A stretch of DNA of 64,000 nucleotides from Shewanella metallivivens (GTDB taxonomy: Bacteria > Pseudomonadota > Gammaproteobacteria > Enterobacterales > Shewanellaceae). Position 1 is the stretch's first letter, and each line of letters opens with the position of its first letter. The stretch spans positions 348,358-412,357 of the forward strand of contig NZ_JAQQPZ010000015.1 in NCBI RefSeq assembly GCF_028750675.1, given 5' to 3'. The translations under genes and the position numbers were made by a program. Below are positions 16,150 to 25,133 of this stretch, one piece after another. A model generated the notes under the pieces. The model was not told where the DNA came from. It did no database searches and saw only the letters and a program-made list of their open reading frames with translations.

Positions 16150-17637
16150 TTATTCCATATGTCGATAATGTTTATCTAATGTCACAGCCACTCCGGTACT
16201 TTGAACAATACGAGCGTGATGACGTGTTAGATATCTAGGGTCGACAACACCGCATGAGTGAGCAATCATGGTTAAATCGTAATGTAAAAAGTGGTTATAA
16301 TTTGCAACACGAGCCGATTTATTTTTAGGATCCAGGCCTTTTTGCAAGCGAGTGTTGTGGGTTGTTATGCCAGTGGGACAAGTATCTTTATTGCATTGCA
16401 GGGATTGAATGCAGCCTAAAGCAAACATGTTACCTCTAGCTGAAGCAATAAAGTCAGCTCCCGTGGCCAATGCCCAAGCAACATTAGATGGCATGACTAA
16501 CTTACCGGTTGCGATGATTTTAATACGCTGTTTTAAACCGCGCTCGTTCAATAAATCAACCAACAATGGCAAGCTTTGTTTTAATGGTAAGCCGACATTA
16601 TCCATCAATGCTTGAGGCGCAGCACCTGTGCCGCCGTCTGAGCTATCGAGAGTAAAAAAGTCAGGCGCAGACTCGATTCCACGTCGCTCTATTTCATCAC
16701 ATAATTCGCTTACCCAGGTAATGTCACCTAAAACGGCTTTAATGCCTGTGGGCTTACCGGTGATATCGCGAACTTGGTTTATCATGTCGAGGATATCGCT
16801 TACACCTTTAAATTCAACATGACCATTAGGGCTAATGGAATCCTGCCCGAGAGGAATACCTCTAATGGCGGCAATTTCTTCAGTGACTTTAACCGCAGGT
16901 AAAATTCCGCCTTTACCGGGTTTTGCACCTTGGCTTAATTTTATTTCAAACATTTTGACTTCAGGATGGGCTGCTATGTCTGTCAACTTTTGCGAGTCTA
17001 GATGGCCTTGTTCATTGCGCACCCCGTACTTTGCCGTGCCGATTTGAAACACTAAATCACAATGCCCTTTTAAATGGTACGGGCTCAGCCCACCTTCACC
17101 GGTATTTAACCAACAACCAGCTTTCGCGGCGCCATGTGATAATGCCGTTATTGCTGGGCGTGATAACGCCCCAAAACTCATAGCAGAAATATGACAAATC
17201 TTCTCAGTACTATAGGGGTGTTGGCAGTTGGGACCAACTGTTACTGCTATCGGCTGATGTTGTTCATGATCACTAATGGGGAAGGCCGAGTTCATAAACA
17301 TAACTGTGCCAGGCTTGTCTAATACCTGGGTTGAGCCAAAAGCGATAGTACGATCAACATTTTTGGCTGCACGATATACCCAACTACGTTCGGCGCGGTT
17401 GAAAGGTAATTCTTCGCGGTCTTGAGAGAAAAAATATTGTCTAAAAAATTCACCTTGTTTTTCAAATAAATATCGAAAGCGGCCAATAACAGGGTAGTTG
17501 TGGCGAACGGCCTGCTTAGTTTGAAGTTTGTCGGCGATGTACATGTAAATAACGGCAATAAGCAATAGCCAAAACAGCACTAAAAATAAACCTGAAAACA
17601 AGTCTATCCCCCACATAAACCAATGTTGTTGTCCCAT
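16150..17637 (-). CDS. Membrane-anchored FMN-binding glutamate synthase-like protein
   Basis: The 495-residue protein has one N-terminal membrane segment (about 10-33) followed by a GltB-type FMN-binding barrel: MSFGALSRPAITALSHGA, GEGGLSPYHLKGHCDLVFQIGTAKYG, IKLSQGAKPGKGG, DGGTGAAP and the cysteine cluster CIQSLQCNKDTCPTG that holds a 3Fe-4S cluster in glutamate synthases. It lacks the amidotransferase domain, so it is not a complete glutamate synthase; such stand-alone proteins are described only as a glutamate synthase family. ATG 17637 follows AAGGA; the in-frame TTG at 17697 is rejected. It is monocistronic, and the electron donor is unknown. Confidence 0.85.
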   Translation of the reverse strand: MGQQHWFMWGIDLFSGLFLVLFWLLLIAVIYMYIADKLQTKQAVRHNYPVIGRFRYLFEKQGEFFRQYFFSQDREELPFNRAERSWVYRAAKNVDRTIAFGSTQVLDKPGTVMFMNSAFPISDHEQHQPIAVTVGPNCQHPYSTEKICHISAMSFGALSRPAITALSHGAAKAGCWLNTGEGGLSPYHLKGHCDLVFQIGTAKYGVRNEQGHLDSQKLTDIAAHPEVKMFEIKLSQGAKPGKGGILPAVKVTEEIAAIRGIPLGQDSISPNGHVEFKGVSDILDMINQVRDITGKPTGIKAVLGDITWVSELCDEIERRGIESAPDFFTLDSSDGGTGAAPQALMDNVGLPLKQSLPLLVDLLNERGLKQRIKIIATGKLVMPSNVAWALATGADFIASARGNMFALGCIQSLQCNKDTCPTGITTHNTRLQKGLDPKNKSARVANYNHFLHYDLTMIAHSCGVVDPRYLTRHHARIVQSTGVAVTLDKHYRHME

Positions 17638-17831
17638 GCTACGGTCCTTAATAAGCGTATCTATTTCTACAATATTAGTCGTGATGAGTTTGAGCAAGTT
17701 AAATTGATGATATTAATCAGTAGACTAAATTGACTTACCACGGCATGGCCTAAAAAGATCATCACAGCACTTTAGAAATTACCAAACTGGTCGATAATTA
17801 AGCTATCGGTCATTGCACGTGAGCCAAAGTT

Positions 17832-18431
17832 ATGGATATTAAGACAACCAATAGCACGAGTGTCACCACTCAAAGTAGCACTCAAAACACAATCAATCAG
17901 CAAGCGACAAAAAGCAATGCAGCAGAACCTAAATTGACCAACAACCAACTTAGCCGCCAAATGATGAATAACTCGATTTTAGCTGCCCAAGAAGAAGTGA
18001 GTATTGCCGCAGGAGATAAATCGATGGCATTGCTTTATCGTGCTGCGATTGAAGCCATCAATGAGGAGCTTGCCCCAACCATGGGGGAAAATGCGGTCCA
18101 AAAAAACGCTGAAGAAGGTATTGATTACTCGCCTGAAGCTACCGCCGAGCGCATAGTCAGTTTTGCTACTCAATTTTTTTCGGTTCATCAGCAGCAAAAT
18201 CAATCGATGGGATTTGAAGAGCAGGTCAGTAGTTTTATGGTTAAGATTGGTGATGCCATTGACCAAGGCTTTAAAGAAGCCAGTGACATTTTGTCTGGAT
18301 TGAAAGTATTAGAAGGCGACATTGCAGATGGTGTAGACCAAACCTATGAATTGATTCAGCAAAAACTGGCGCAGTTTGCACAAGATAGGTTAGAGGCTAA
18401 TGCCGCTAAAACAGAGACCAAAGAGGCTTAA
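17832..18431 (+). CDS. DUF5610-type hypothetical protein
   Basis: This 199-residue soluble, acidic protein has a low-complexity Ser/Thr/Gln/Asn N-terminus (residues 1-40), then a helical region with YRAAIEAINEELAP, YSPEATAERIVSFATQFFSVH and VGDAIDQGFKEASDILSGLK, ending in a charged tail. The conserved YSPEATAERIV...FF core is the pattern of the DUF5610 family of marine gammaproteobacteria. No signal peptide or membrane segment is seen. Function is unknown. The gene is 194 bp downstream of and divergent from the glutamate-synthase-like gene. Confidence 0.65.
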   Translation: MDIKTTNSTSVTTQSSTQNTINQQATKSNAAEPKLTNNQLSRQMMNNSILAAQEEVSIAAGDKSMALLYRAAIEAINEELAPTMGENAVQKNAEEGIDYSPEATAERIVSFATQFFSVHQQQNQSMGFEEQVSSFMVKIGDAIDQGFKEASDILSGLKVLEGDIADGVDQTYELIQQKLAQFAQDRLEANAAKTETKEA

Positions 18432-18520
18432 CCTTACGTCATGATATTGATGACTTTATCTAGACGTTGCAGTAGATATCATAAATAAACTTAGACTATT
18501 AATTAAGCAAATATCTGTAT

Positions 18521-18549
18521 AGATTGGTATTATTATTTATCGCCAATCT
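18521..18549 (+). repeat. Inverted repeat just upstream of fpr
   Basis: AGATTGG and CCAATCT form perfect 7-bp arms around 15 nt, ending 2 bp before the aaagga ribosome site of fpr. The left arm carries the gattggtat word that also ends the repeats at 8349 and 10146. It could be a small leader hairpin that affects translation, or a repeat remnant. Confidence 0.4.
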
Positions 18550-18564
18550 AAAAGGATAACCGCC

Positions 18565-19314
18565 ATGTGGATTAACGGTACTGTACTCAAACGCATTGAT
18601 TGGAATGACAAATTATTTTCTTTGCGTATCAAAGCTGACATTGAACCTTTTATAGCAGGGCAATTTATAAAGCTAAGCCAAAAACGTGACGATAAGCGTG
18701 TAGCCCGAGCTTATTCCCTCGTTAACCCACCCGGCACTGATTATGTTGAAGTGCTCGCTGTGGCGGTTGAAGAGGGGCAACTTTCTCCCGTTCTACAAAG
18801 TCTAACTCCTGGTGATACAGTCGAAATTACCCCCAAAGCCATCGGGTTTATGACACTAGATGAAATCCCTCAAGGCGCCTTACAAGGCAAACATTTGTGG
18901 TTTTTAGCGACAGGAACGGCTGTCGGGCCGTTTATTTCTATGTTGGCCACAGATGAGCCTTGGGAGCGGTTCGAAAAAGTGGTGCTTGTTTATGGTGTTA
19001 GACTCGCCGAGGATTTAGCTTATCTTGATACCATTAAGCAGCTTCAGCACACATACCCACAACAATTTATTTTTATCCCTATCGTGACCCGTGAAGACTT
19101 TCCTGATGCATTATCTTGCAGGATCCCCGATGGAATAACCAGTGGTCTAATAGAGCAAAAAGCGGGTTTAGATATTAATGCAGAACACTCACAAGTGATG
19201 ATTTGTGGTAATCCAGGGATGATTAGTGACGCGCAAGCCGCATTAATCGAAAAGGGGCTGAATAAAAACTTACGTCGTGTTCCAGGGCAAATCACCGTTG
19301 AAAAGTATTGGTAA
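18565..19314 (+). CDS. fpr: Ferredoxin/flavodoxin-NADP+ reductase Fpr
   Basis: The 249-residue flavoprotein exchanges electrons between NADPH and ferredoxin or flavodoxin. The FAD site is RVARAYSLVNPPG, the NADP-binding loop is FLATGTAVGPFISML, MICGNPGMI is near the end, and the protein closes with the aromatic VEKYW, as bacterial subclass I FPRs do (E. coli ends VEHYW). The start has an aaagga site at 18551-18556. It is a single gene; the next gene downstream is the Fur-controlled fbpA. No SoxS-type operator was identified. Confidence 0.93.
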   Translation: MWINGTVLKRIDWNDKLFSLRIKADIEPFIAGQFIKLSQKRDDKRVARAYSLVNPPGTDYVEVLAVAVEEGQLSPVLQSLTPGDTVEITPKAIGFMTLDEIPQGALQGKHLWFLATGTAVGPFISMLATDEPWERFEKVVLVYGVRLAEDLAYLDTIKQLQHTYPQQFIFIPIVTREDFPDALSCRIPDGITSGLIEQKAGLDINAEHSQVMICGNPGMISDAQAALIEKGLNKNLRRVPGQITVEKYW

Positions 19315-19435
19315 TTTTCATTTTTAACCAATGAATCTCAGTATTAAAGCTAGATTATTTTACAATCTGTTGACTAAAACGTCGAAAAGATCAAACAACA
19401 CTTGCTCAATATGTGACGTTTATTTATCATTGTAT

Positions 19436-19454
19436 GTAATTGATAATCGTTATC
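19436..19454. promoter_or_regulatory. Fur box upstream of fbpA
   Basis: The 19-mer GTAATTGATAATCGTTATC matches 15 of 19 positions of the Fur consensus (GATAAT three-hexamer form). It is about 50 bp upstream of the fbpA start, where it would cover the promoter. Iron-dependent repression of an iron(III) transporter fits. Confidence 0.8.
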
Positions 19455-19504
19455 ACTTACATTCTAAAGGGCTTATTTAAGCTTGTTAACAGGAGAGTGC
19501 CACA

Positions 19505-20512
19505 ATGAAATTGCTCAATAACGTCGTATTGTTAGGGTTAGCCGGTATGACATTTTCTGCCACAGCAGCCGATCCACTGACCGTTTATTCTTATCGCCAA
19601 GCATTTTTAGTTGAGCCCATCCTAGCAAAGTTTACTGAACAAACCGGCGTTGACGTCAATGTGGTGTTTGCTAAAGATGGCATCGCAGAGCGTATAGCAC
19701 GTGAAGGTCGCTTATCTCCTGCCGATGTCGTATTAACCTCAGATTTTTCGCGTTTAATGGAATTAGTTGAAAAAGATTTGGTTAGCCCAGTTAATAGCCC
19801 TGCTATTGATGAAAATATCCCTGCGCAATATCGCTCACCTAATCACGATTGGTACGCATTAACCATGCGAGTACGTAATGTATATTCTTCAAAAGAGCGT
19901 ACTGGCAAAATAGATATTGATTATCAAGATTTAGCTTCAGAGCAATACAAAGGCAAAATTTGTACTCGTAGTGGTAAGCATCCTTATAATATTGCACTTG
20001 TTGCATCGATGATTGCCCATGATGGCGAGGCCAAAACTAAAACTTGGCTAGAAGGCGTTAAAGCTAATTTAGCCCGTAAACCGCAAGGTAATGACCGCGA
20101 TCAAGTGTTGGCGATTAAAGAAGGCTTATGCGACATCGCCATAGGTAATAGCTACTATTACGGTAAAATGATGATGGATAAAAACCAAAAGAGTTGGGCA
20201 GAAGCGGTTTATATTAACTTTCCAAATCAGCAAAACCGAGGCGCGCATATCAACGTATCAGGTATGGCGTTAGCAAAGCATGCACCTAATAAAGATAACG
20301 CCATTAAATTGATGGAGTTTTTAACTTCGAATGTTGCCCAAGGTATGTATGCTGAAGTGAATATGGAATATCCAGTGAAAGCGGATGTTGCGCCATCTAA
20401 GCTTGTGGCATCGTGGGGCGACTTTAAAGCCGACTCATTGCCTGTTTATAAATTAGCAGAAAACCACCAAGCAGCAATTAAGTTATTAGATGAAGTAAAA
20501 TTTGATCTGTAA
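19505..20512 (+). CDS. fbpA: Iron(III) ABC transporter, periplasmic binding protein
   Basis: The 335-residue protein has a signal peptide ending SATAADP, then the FbpA/FutA/Idi-type fold: VYSYRQAFLVEPILAKFTEQTG, ARKPQGNDRDQV and the iron-binding tyrosines in IAIGNSYYYGKM. These proteins bind ferric iron in the periplasm and pass it to FbpB/C. It is the first gene of fbpABC, with a Fur box in front and a strong hairpin after it. The name follows common Shewanella usage (FbpA or FutA). Confidence 0.92.
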   Translation: MKLLNNVVLLGLAGMTFSATAADPLTVYSYRQAFLVEPILAKFTEQTGVDVNVVFAKDGIAERIAREGRLSPADVVLTSDFSRLMELVEKDLVSPVNSPAIDENIPAQYRSPNHDWYALTMRVRNVYSSKERTGKIDIDYQDLASEQYKGKICTRSGKHPYNIALVASMIAHDGEAKTKTWLEGVKANLARKPQGNDRDQVLAIKEGLCDIAIGNSYYYGKMMMDKNQKSWAEAVYINFPNQQNRGAHINVSGMALAKHAPNKDNAIKLMEFLTSNVAQGMYAEVNMEYPVKADVAPSKLVASWGDFKADSLPVYKLAENHQAAIKLLDEVKFDL

Positions 20513-20535
20513 TTAAGTGCAGTTTTTTTAAGTAT

Positions 20536-20566
20536 CAGCGCGTTGTTAAATGATAATAACGCGCTG
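20536..20566 (+). repeat. Strong hairpin between fbpA and fbpB
   Basis: Thirteen-bp arms (CAGCGCGTTGTTA / TAATAACGCGCTG, one G-U pair) enclose a 5-nt loop. No T-run follows, so it is unlikely to be a plain terminator. Its place after the binding-protein gene suits an mRNA stabiliser that lets fbpA transcript outlive fbpBC, as known for several ABC operons; that role is inference. Confidence 0.7.
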
Positions 20567-20585
20567 AATCAATTCGGTAGACTTT

Positions 20586-22217
20586 ATGATATTAGGCTTA
20601 ACCAGAAGCTGGTCGCTTATTGGTTATTTGATTACTGCAGTATTATTGTTACCGCTACTTGCTCTTATTGTTCAGGCTACTCAGCCAGACGAGGCGGTAT
20701 TCTCCCATCTGTTTAACACGGTATTACCTACCTATATTTACAATAGCTTGCAGTTAATGTTACTCGTTGGAGGTGGTTCACTGGTTATTGCCCTCCCAGC
20801 AGCTTGGTTTATTGCCCGTTGTGAGTTTCCTGGGCGGCGTTATTTTCAATGGTTATTGTTATTACCCCTCGCCATGCCAGCTTATATTGTTGCTTATGTT
20901 TATACCGATATGCTTGATTATGCAGGCCCTGTGCAGCGTGCAATGCGAGCATGGTTTGAGTGGCAAACACCGCATGATTATTACTTCCCCGCTATTCGCA
21001 GTATTGGCTGTGCAGCGATTGTGTTGTCGTTGGTATTATTTCCGTATATCTACCTGCTGGCTCGCACTGCATTTATGGAGCAATCGTCTCACTTTTTACA
21101 TGCCTCTAAAGTGATGGGCTGTGGGCCTTGGCGGAGCTTTTGGCGATTAGCATTACCCATGGCGCGTCCTGCGCTTGCTGTTGGGGTTGCGTTAGTGGCA
21201 ATGGAGACCGCTGCCGACTTTGCCACGGTAAGTTATTTTGCGGTACCGACGTTAACCACGGCGGTTTACGACACATGGTTAGGTTATGGTAGTTTAACCG
21301 CTGCGGCTAAGTTGTCGGCCATTATGCTATTGGTGGTATTTAGCATGGTTGGGGTTGAGCGTTTTGCTCGGCGTAAACAGCAATTATTTCAAAAACAGTC
21401 GAAAATGAGTGAAGCCGATAGATACCAATTAGCGCCAGCCAAAGCATGGGCTGCGTGGAGCTATTGTATGGGTTTAATAGCGATATCATTTTTACTGCCT
21501 TTTGTTGTGCTGTGCACATACGCGGTTGACTACTTTAGTGAAAGTTGGGATGACCGTTTTTTGCAGTACAGTATTAATAGTTTATATATAGCGGCTATTG
21601 TGAGCTTTATCTGTGTGGCTCTGGCGGTTGTGTTAATGTTTGTTAGACGCGTGAGCCCGCGCCGAAGCGATCAGCTTGCCTCACGATTGAGTAGCACAGG
21701 CTATGCATTGCCTGGCACGGTTTTAGCTATAGGTGTATTGGTTCCGCTGACTTATGCTGACTTTGCTATTAATGACTTAATGGCGTGGTTTGGCGCTAAA
21801 GGCCCTGGGCTATTGTTTACAGGTAGCGTATTTGCGTTAATCTTCGCATTTTGCGTGCGCTTTATTGCGATTGCCATTGGTAGTCTAGAGAGCAGTTATA
21901 AACGTATTTCACCATCACTTGATATGGCAAGTATCACGTTAGGCCAATCACCTCGACAGTTGTTACGCAATGTCCATCTTCCATTATTGCGTAAAGGCAT
22001 GTTTACTGGCGCATTATTAGTGTTTATTGAAAGCATGAAAGAATTACCTGCAGCATTGTTGCTTCGCCCTATTGGGTTTGAAAACCTCGCCACGAATGTC
22101 TTTCAATTTGTCTCAGATGAGAAACTAGAGCATGGCGCTTTAGCCGCAATTGTTATTGTGTTGGTTGGGCTAGTACCATTGATTTATTTGAACCGTTCGT
22201 TGGAGCAATCACGCTAA
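20586..22217 (+). CDS. fbpB: Iron(III) ABC transporter, permease
   Basis: The 543-residue membrane protein is a fused double permease with two sets of about six helices, as in SfuB/FbpB. Each half ends with an EAA-type loop: HASKVMGCGPWRSFWRLALPMARPA near 190 and DMASITLGQSPRQLLRNVHLPLLRKG near 455. It forms the channel for ferric iron in the inner membrane. It starts 73 bp after fbpA, behind the hairpin at 20536-20566, and its stop codon is one base before the fbpC start, so fbpB and fbpC are tightly coupled. Confidence 0.93.
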   Translation: MILGLTRSWSLIGYLITAVLLLPLLALIVQATQPDEAVFSHLFNTVLPTYIYNSLQLMLLVGGGSLVIALPAAWFIARCEFPGRRYFQWLLLLPLAMPAYIVAYVYTDMLDYAGPVQRAMRAWFEWQTPHDYYFPAIRSIGCAAIVLSLVLFPYIYLLARTAFMEQSSHFLHASKVMGCGPWRSFWRLALPMARPALAVGVALVAMETAADFATVSYFAVPTLTTAVYDTWLGYGSLTAAAKLSAIMLLVVFSMVGVERFARRKQQLFQKQSKMSEADRYQLAPAKAWAAWSYCMGLIAISFLLPFVVLCTYAVDYFSESWDDRFLQYSINSLYIAAIVSFICVALAVVLMFVRRVSPRRSDQLASRLSSTGYALPGTVLAIGVLVPLTYADFAINDLMAWFGAKGPGLLFTGSVFALIFAFCVRFIAIAIGSLESSYKRISPSLDMASITLGQSPRQLLRNVHLPLLRKGMFTGALLVFIESMKELPAALLLRPIGFENLATNVFQFVSDEKLEHGALAAIVIVLVGLVPLIYLNRSLEQSR

Positions 22218-22218
22218 C

Positions 22219-23253
22219 ATGTCTACTTTATCTATTCAGAATGTCACCAGTGATTACCAAGGACAGGTGATTTTAAAGCAGTTAGATTTAACCCTACAGC
22301 AAGGCGAAATCGTCGCGTTATTAGGTCCCAGTGGTTGTGGGAAAACCACATTGTTAAAAGCGATAGCGGGGTTACAGGCCATCAGTGAAGGCAGTATAAG
22401 CATTAATGGTCAGGTGCTCAGCGGTAATGGGGTTTTCGTTGCCAGTGAGCAACGAGGCGTGGGAATGATTTTTCAAGATTATGCTTTATTCCCTCATTTA
22501 ACGGTTGCTGAGAATATTTTATTTGGGGTTAAAGGCTTAAATAAGCCTGAGCGCCAAACAAGATTAGAGGACATGCTTGAACTGGTTAAGTTAACTGGGC
22601 TTGGGGAGCGCTATCCTCATGAACTCTCTGGTGGGCAACAACAACGAGTGTCTATTGCGCGGTCTTTGGCATATGAGCCTGAACTTATGTTACTTGACGA
22701 GCCTTTTTCCAATATTGATGCTCAAGTGAGGCATGAGATGATGCTAGAAATTCGCGCCATTTTAAAACAGCGCAATGTCAGTGCTGTGTTTGTCACTCAC
22801 AGTAAAGACGAAGCCTTTGTATTTGCCGATCAATTAGCATTGTTTGAGCAAGGCCGAATCGTGCAACATGGTGCTGCAGAAATCTTATATTCACATCCAA
22901 ACAGCCACTACGTTGCCGACTTTTTGGGTACTACAAATTACCTGGATGTGACGGTAACTGCAGAAAAACAAGTGGATTCACTTCTAGGGAATGTCATTAG
23001 CACGACATCCTTACCTTATGCTATCGGTTCTCAAGGGCAGTTATTATTAAGGCCACAGCAAATTCTGCTACAAGCTGATGACAATGGTGACGCTGAAATT
23101 ATCGACAGGCGCTTTTTAGGATCGGTTTGCCATTATCATATTATGCAACATGGGGTGTTTTTGGAAGTAAACAGCCCAATGATGAATTTTAGTATAGGGC
23201 AACGAGTTAAGTTAATTATTCCGCAGCATTCATTGGTGGTTTTTAGTGAATAA
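22219..23253 (+). CDS. fbpC: Iron(III) ABC transporter, ATP-binding protein
   Basis: The 344-residue ATPase has Walker A GPSGCGKT near 38-45, the Q-loop in MIFQDYALFPHLT, signature LSGGQQQRVSIARS, Walker B ELMLLDEPFSNID and the switch histidine in FVTHSKDEA. A C-terminal TOBE-like regulatory domain (about 240-344) is present. It powers ferric iron import with FbpA and FbpB. It is the last gene of the operon; an AT-rich inverted repeat (23252-23277) without T-run spans its stop. Confidence 0.94.
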   Translation: MSTLSIQNVTSDYQGQVILKQLDLTLQQGEIVALLGPSGCGKTTLLKAIAGLQAISEGSISINGQVLSGNGVFVASEQRGVGMIFQDYALFPHLTVAENILFGVKGLNKPERQTRLEDMLELVKLTGLGERYPHELSGGQQQRVSIARSLAYEPELMLLDEPFSNIDAQVRHEMMLEIRAILKQRNVSAVFVTHSKDEAFVFADQLALFEQGRIVQHGAAEILYSHPNSHYVADFLGTTNYLDVTVTAEKQVDSLLGNVISTTSLPYAIGSQGQLLLRPQQILLQADDNGDAEIIDRRFLGSVCHYHIMQHGVFLEVNSPMMNFSIGQRVKLIIPQHSLVVFSE

Positions 23254-23277
23254 TTATCATTTTAGTTGATGATAATT
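23252..23277. repeat. AT-rich inverted repeat at the fbpC stop codon
   Basis: AATTATCA / TGATAATT arms (8 bp) enclose 10 nt and include the fbpC stop region. It looks Fur-like in composition, but does not align with the 19-mer Fur consensus; it is more likely a weak 3'-end hairpin. Confidence 0.4.
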
Positions 23278-23434
23278 TACCATCATATGCAGTTATTGAT
23301 TTAAATGTGAGAGTACATCAAGTAATTTGTTTGTAATTAAGCTAAAGTGATTTGGCTTATCAAATCAAACATGATCAAATTGTTAAGTTATAAGCATTTA
23401 GGCCGACAAACAGTATTAAGGTGGATGAGTTAAT

Positions 23435-24373
23435 ATGGGTAACCAAGTTATGCCTCGTGAACAATTAGGGATTTGCGCGGAAGGTAATTTACACAGTGTA
23501 TATTTAATGTTTAATGCCATCGATGGCGTAGAAAAACAGTTACGCCCTTCAATTGCCAATGTGGCGCAATACATTTATGAACTCACGGACCAATATGCCG
23601 ACAGTGCTTTTAACGGATTTGTGGGAATTGGCGCTAATTTTTGGGACACATTTTATCCTCAAGCCCGCCCAGCATTGCTTAAACCGTTTCCTTCAATGAA
23701 TGAAGGCAATCGTGATGCCCCCGCAATGGAATACGACCTTTTTGTCCATATTCGTTGCGATCGTTATGATATTTTGCACTTAGTGGCTAATGAAATTAAC
23801 CAAATGTTTGAAGATTTGGTCGAACTTGTTGATGAAGAACGTGGCTTCCGCTTTATGGATAGCCGAGATTTAACCGGTTTTGTTGATGGCACTGAAAACC
23901 CTAAAGGGCGTCATCGTCAGGAAGTGGCATTAGTCGGTAGTGAAGATGCAGAGTTTACTTCAGGCAGTTATGTTCACGTACAAAAGTACAAGCATAATTT
24001 GAGTAAATGGCACCGTTTGCCACTTAAAAAGCAAGAAGATATATATGGCCGTACCAAGGTTGACGATATTGAATATGCCTCAGACGATAAACCGCTTACA
24101 AGCCATACCAAACGGGTAAATTTAAAAGATGACCAAGGTAATTCGCTTGAGATTTTACGCCAAAGCATGCCTTATGGTTCGGTAAAAGAGCAAGGGTTAG
24201 TGTTTATTTCAGTGTGTCGTACACCAGAGCATTTTGAGAAAATGTTACATAGCATGGTTCATGGTGATGCTCATGGTAATCACGACCACTTAATGCTGTT
24301 CACTAAAGCCCTTACTGGGTCTTCATTCTTTGTGCCATCACTTGATTTTTTAACTCAATTTGATGATGCATAG
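23435..24373 (+). CDS. Dye-decolorizing peroxidase, TyrA/YfeX type
   Basis: The 312-residue haem protein matches the DyP family. D151 of the GFVDGTENP motif, the proximal H224 (SHTKRV) and distal R242 (LRQSMPYG) are at the positions known for Shewanella oneidensis TyrA, whose structure has been solved. DyP enzymes reduce peroxides and oxidise dyes or haem-derived substrates; the cellular substrate is not settled. No Tat or Sec signal is present, so it is cytoplasmic. It follows fbpABC, an arrangement also remembered from S. oneidensis. It starts at ATG 23435 and is convergent with argR. Confidence 0.92.
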   Translation: MGNQVMPREQLGICAEGNLHSVYLMFNAIDGVEKQLRPSIANVAQYIYELTDQYADSAFNGFVGIGANFWDTFYPQARPALLKPFPSMNEGNRDAPAMEYDLFVHIRCDRYDILHLVANEINQMFEDLVELVDEERGFRFMDSRDLTGFVDGTENPKGRHRQEVALVGSEDAEFTSGSYVHVQKYKHNLSKWHRLPLKKQEDIYGRTKVDDIEYASDDKPLTSHTKRVNLKDDQGNSLEILRQSMPYGSVKEQGLVFISVCRTPEHFEKMLHSMVHGDAHGNHDHLMLFTKALTGSSFFVPSLDFLTQFDDA

Positions 24374-24386
24374 GGCTCGATTATAC

Positions 24387-24422
24387 AATAAAAAAGCAAT
24401 GCCATGGCATTGCTTTTTTATT
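24387..24422. terminator. Bidirectional terminator between DyP gene and argR
   Basis: A perfect 36-bp palindrome centred on CCATGG: left half AATAAAAAAGCAATGCCA. A-run and T-run on the two sides suit termination from both convergent genes. Confidence 0.92.
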
Positions 24423-24438
24423 CAGTCTACTTGTTTTT

Positions 24439-24909
24439 TTATTCGCTATAGTTAAATAATGATTTAACAGTTTCTAGTGTATCATCAATGGTTTTGATAC
24501 TAGCTGGGCAGATAAAAATAGTATCATCGCCTGCAATTGTACCTAAAATACCTTCTGGTTTACCTATTGAATCAAGTAAACGGGCAATCAATTGTGCTGC
24601 ACCTGGGCTTGTACGTACCACAATCATAGCTTGGTTGTGATCGACGTCTAGTACTAGGTTTTTCAATGGGCTGCCAGCAGTAGGCACCCCTAATTCAGCT
24701 GGAAGGCAATATACCATCTCTTGCTTGGCATTGCGGGTACGAACCGCGCCAAATTTACTAAGCATGCGCGACACTTTAGATTGATTAATATTACCGAATC
24801 CTTCGGTTTGTAGCGCATTAACAATCTCGCTTTGGCTTCCAAAACGCTCTTCTTTTAGAATCGCTTTAAAGGTTTTTACGAGCTCATCCTGATTTTTTGT
24901 CGCTGGCAT
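24439..24909 (-). CDS. argR: Arginine repressor ArgR
   Basis: The 156-residue protein (same length as E. coli ArgR) has a winged-helix N-terminus ([33 protein letters not shown]) and a C-terminal arginine-binding oligomerisation domain ([29 protein letters not shown]). It binds ARG boxes as a hexamer with arginine and represses arginine synthesis. Two ARG-box-like sites upstream point to self-control. In many gammaproteobacteria argR is divergent from mdh; here the upstream gene is a META-domain lipoprotein and no mdh is seen in the window. Confidence 0.95.
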   Translation of the reverse strand: MPATKNQDELVKTFKAILKEERFGSQSEIVNALQTEGFGNINQSKVSRMLSKFGAVRTRNAKQEMVYCLPAELGVPTAGSPLKNLVLDVDHNQAMIVVRTSPGAAQLIARLLDSIGKPEGILGTIAGDDTIFICPASIKTIDDTLETVKSLFNYSE

Positions 24910-24945
24910 AGTGAAAATTCATCTTATCGTTGTTATATAAAAAAT

Positions 24946-24963
24946 TTATAATTGTTATTCAAA
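24946..24963. promoter_or_regulatory. Weaker ARG box near the argR start
   Basis: TTATAATTGTTATTCAAA matches about 15 of 18 positions of WNTGAATWWWWATTCANW, with an intact ATTCA half. It lies about 40 bp upstream of argR, probably over the promoter. Confidence 0.45.
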
Positions 24964-25017
24964 AAACGAGTTCATTTTGAATAGATTGCCTGATTAAGTC
25001 AACAACGAATCAGATTT

Positions 25018-25035
25018 CTTGAATAAAAATTCATT
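25018..25035. promoter_or_regulatory. Strong ARG box upstream of argR
   Basis: CTTGAATAAAAATTCATT matches 17 of 18 positions of the ArgR consensus WNTGAATWWWWATTCANW. It is about 110 bp upstream of argR and about 100 bp from the 3' end of the META-domain gene, so it most likely serves argR. Confidence 0.75.
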
Positions 25036-25133
25036 TCAAAAGTGGAACTTTATGCTGACACTTTAAATCTTGCCGTGGACGTATTGTAAAGCAGGCTGGC
25101 CGACTTACCTCATGGTTTGGATGATTTGTTTCG

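Noticed and set aside
23252-23277. Fur box downstream of fbpC for the DyP gene
   Set aside because: The repeat has GATAAT-like words but does not align with the 19-bp consensus, and it lies over the fbpC stop codon.
24911-24923. Third ARG box overlapping the argR start
   Set aside because: TGAAAATTCA has the right words but the wrong spacing for the 18-bp consensus.
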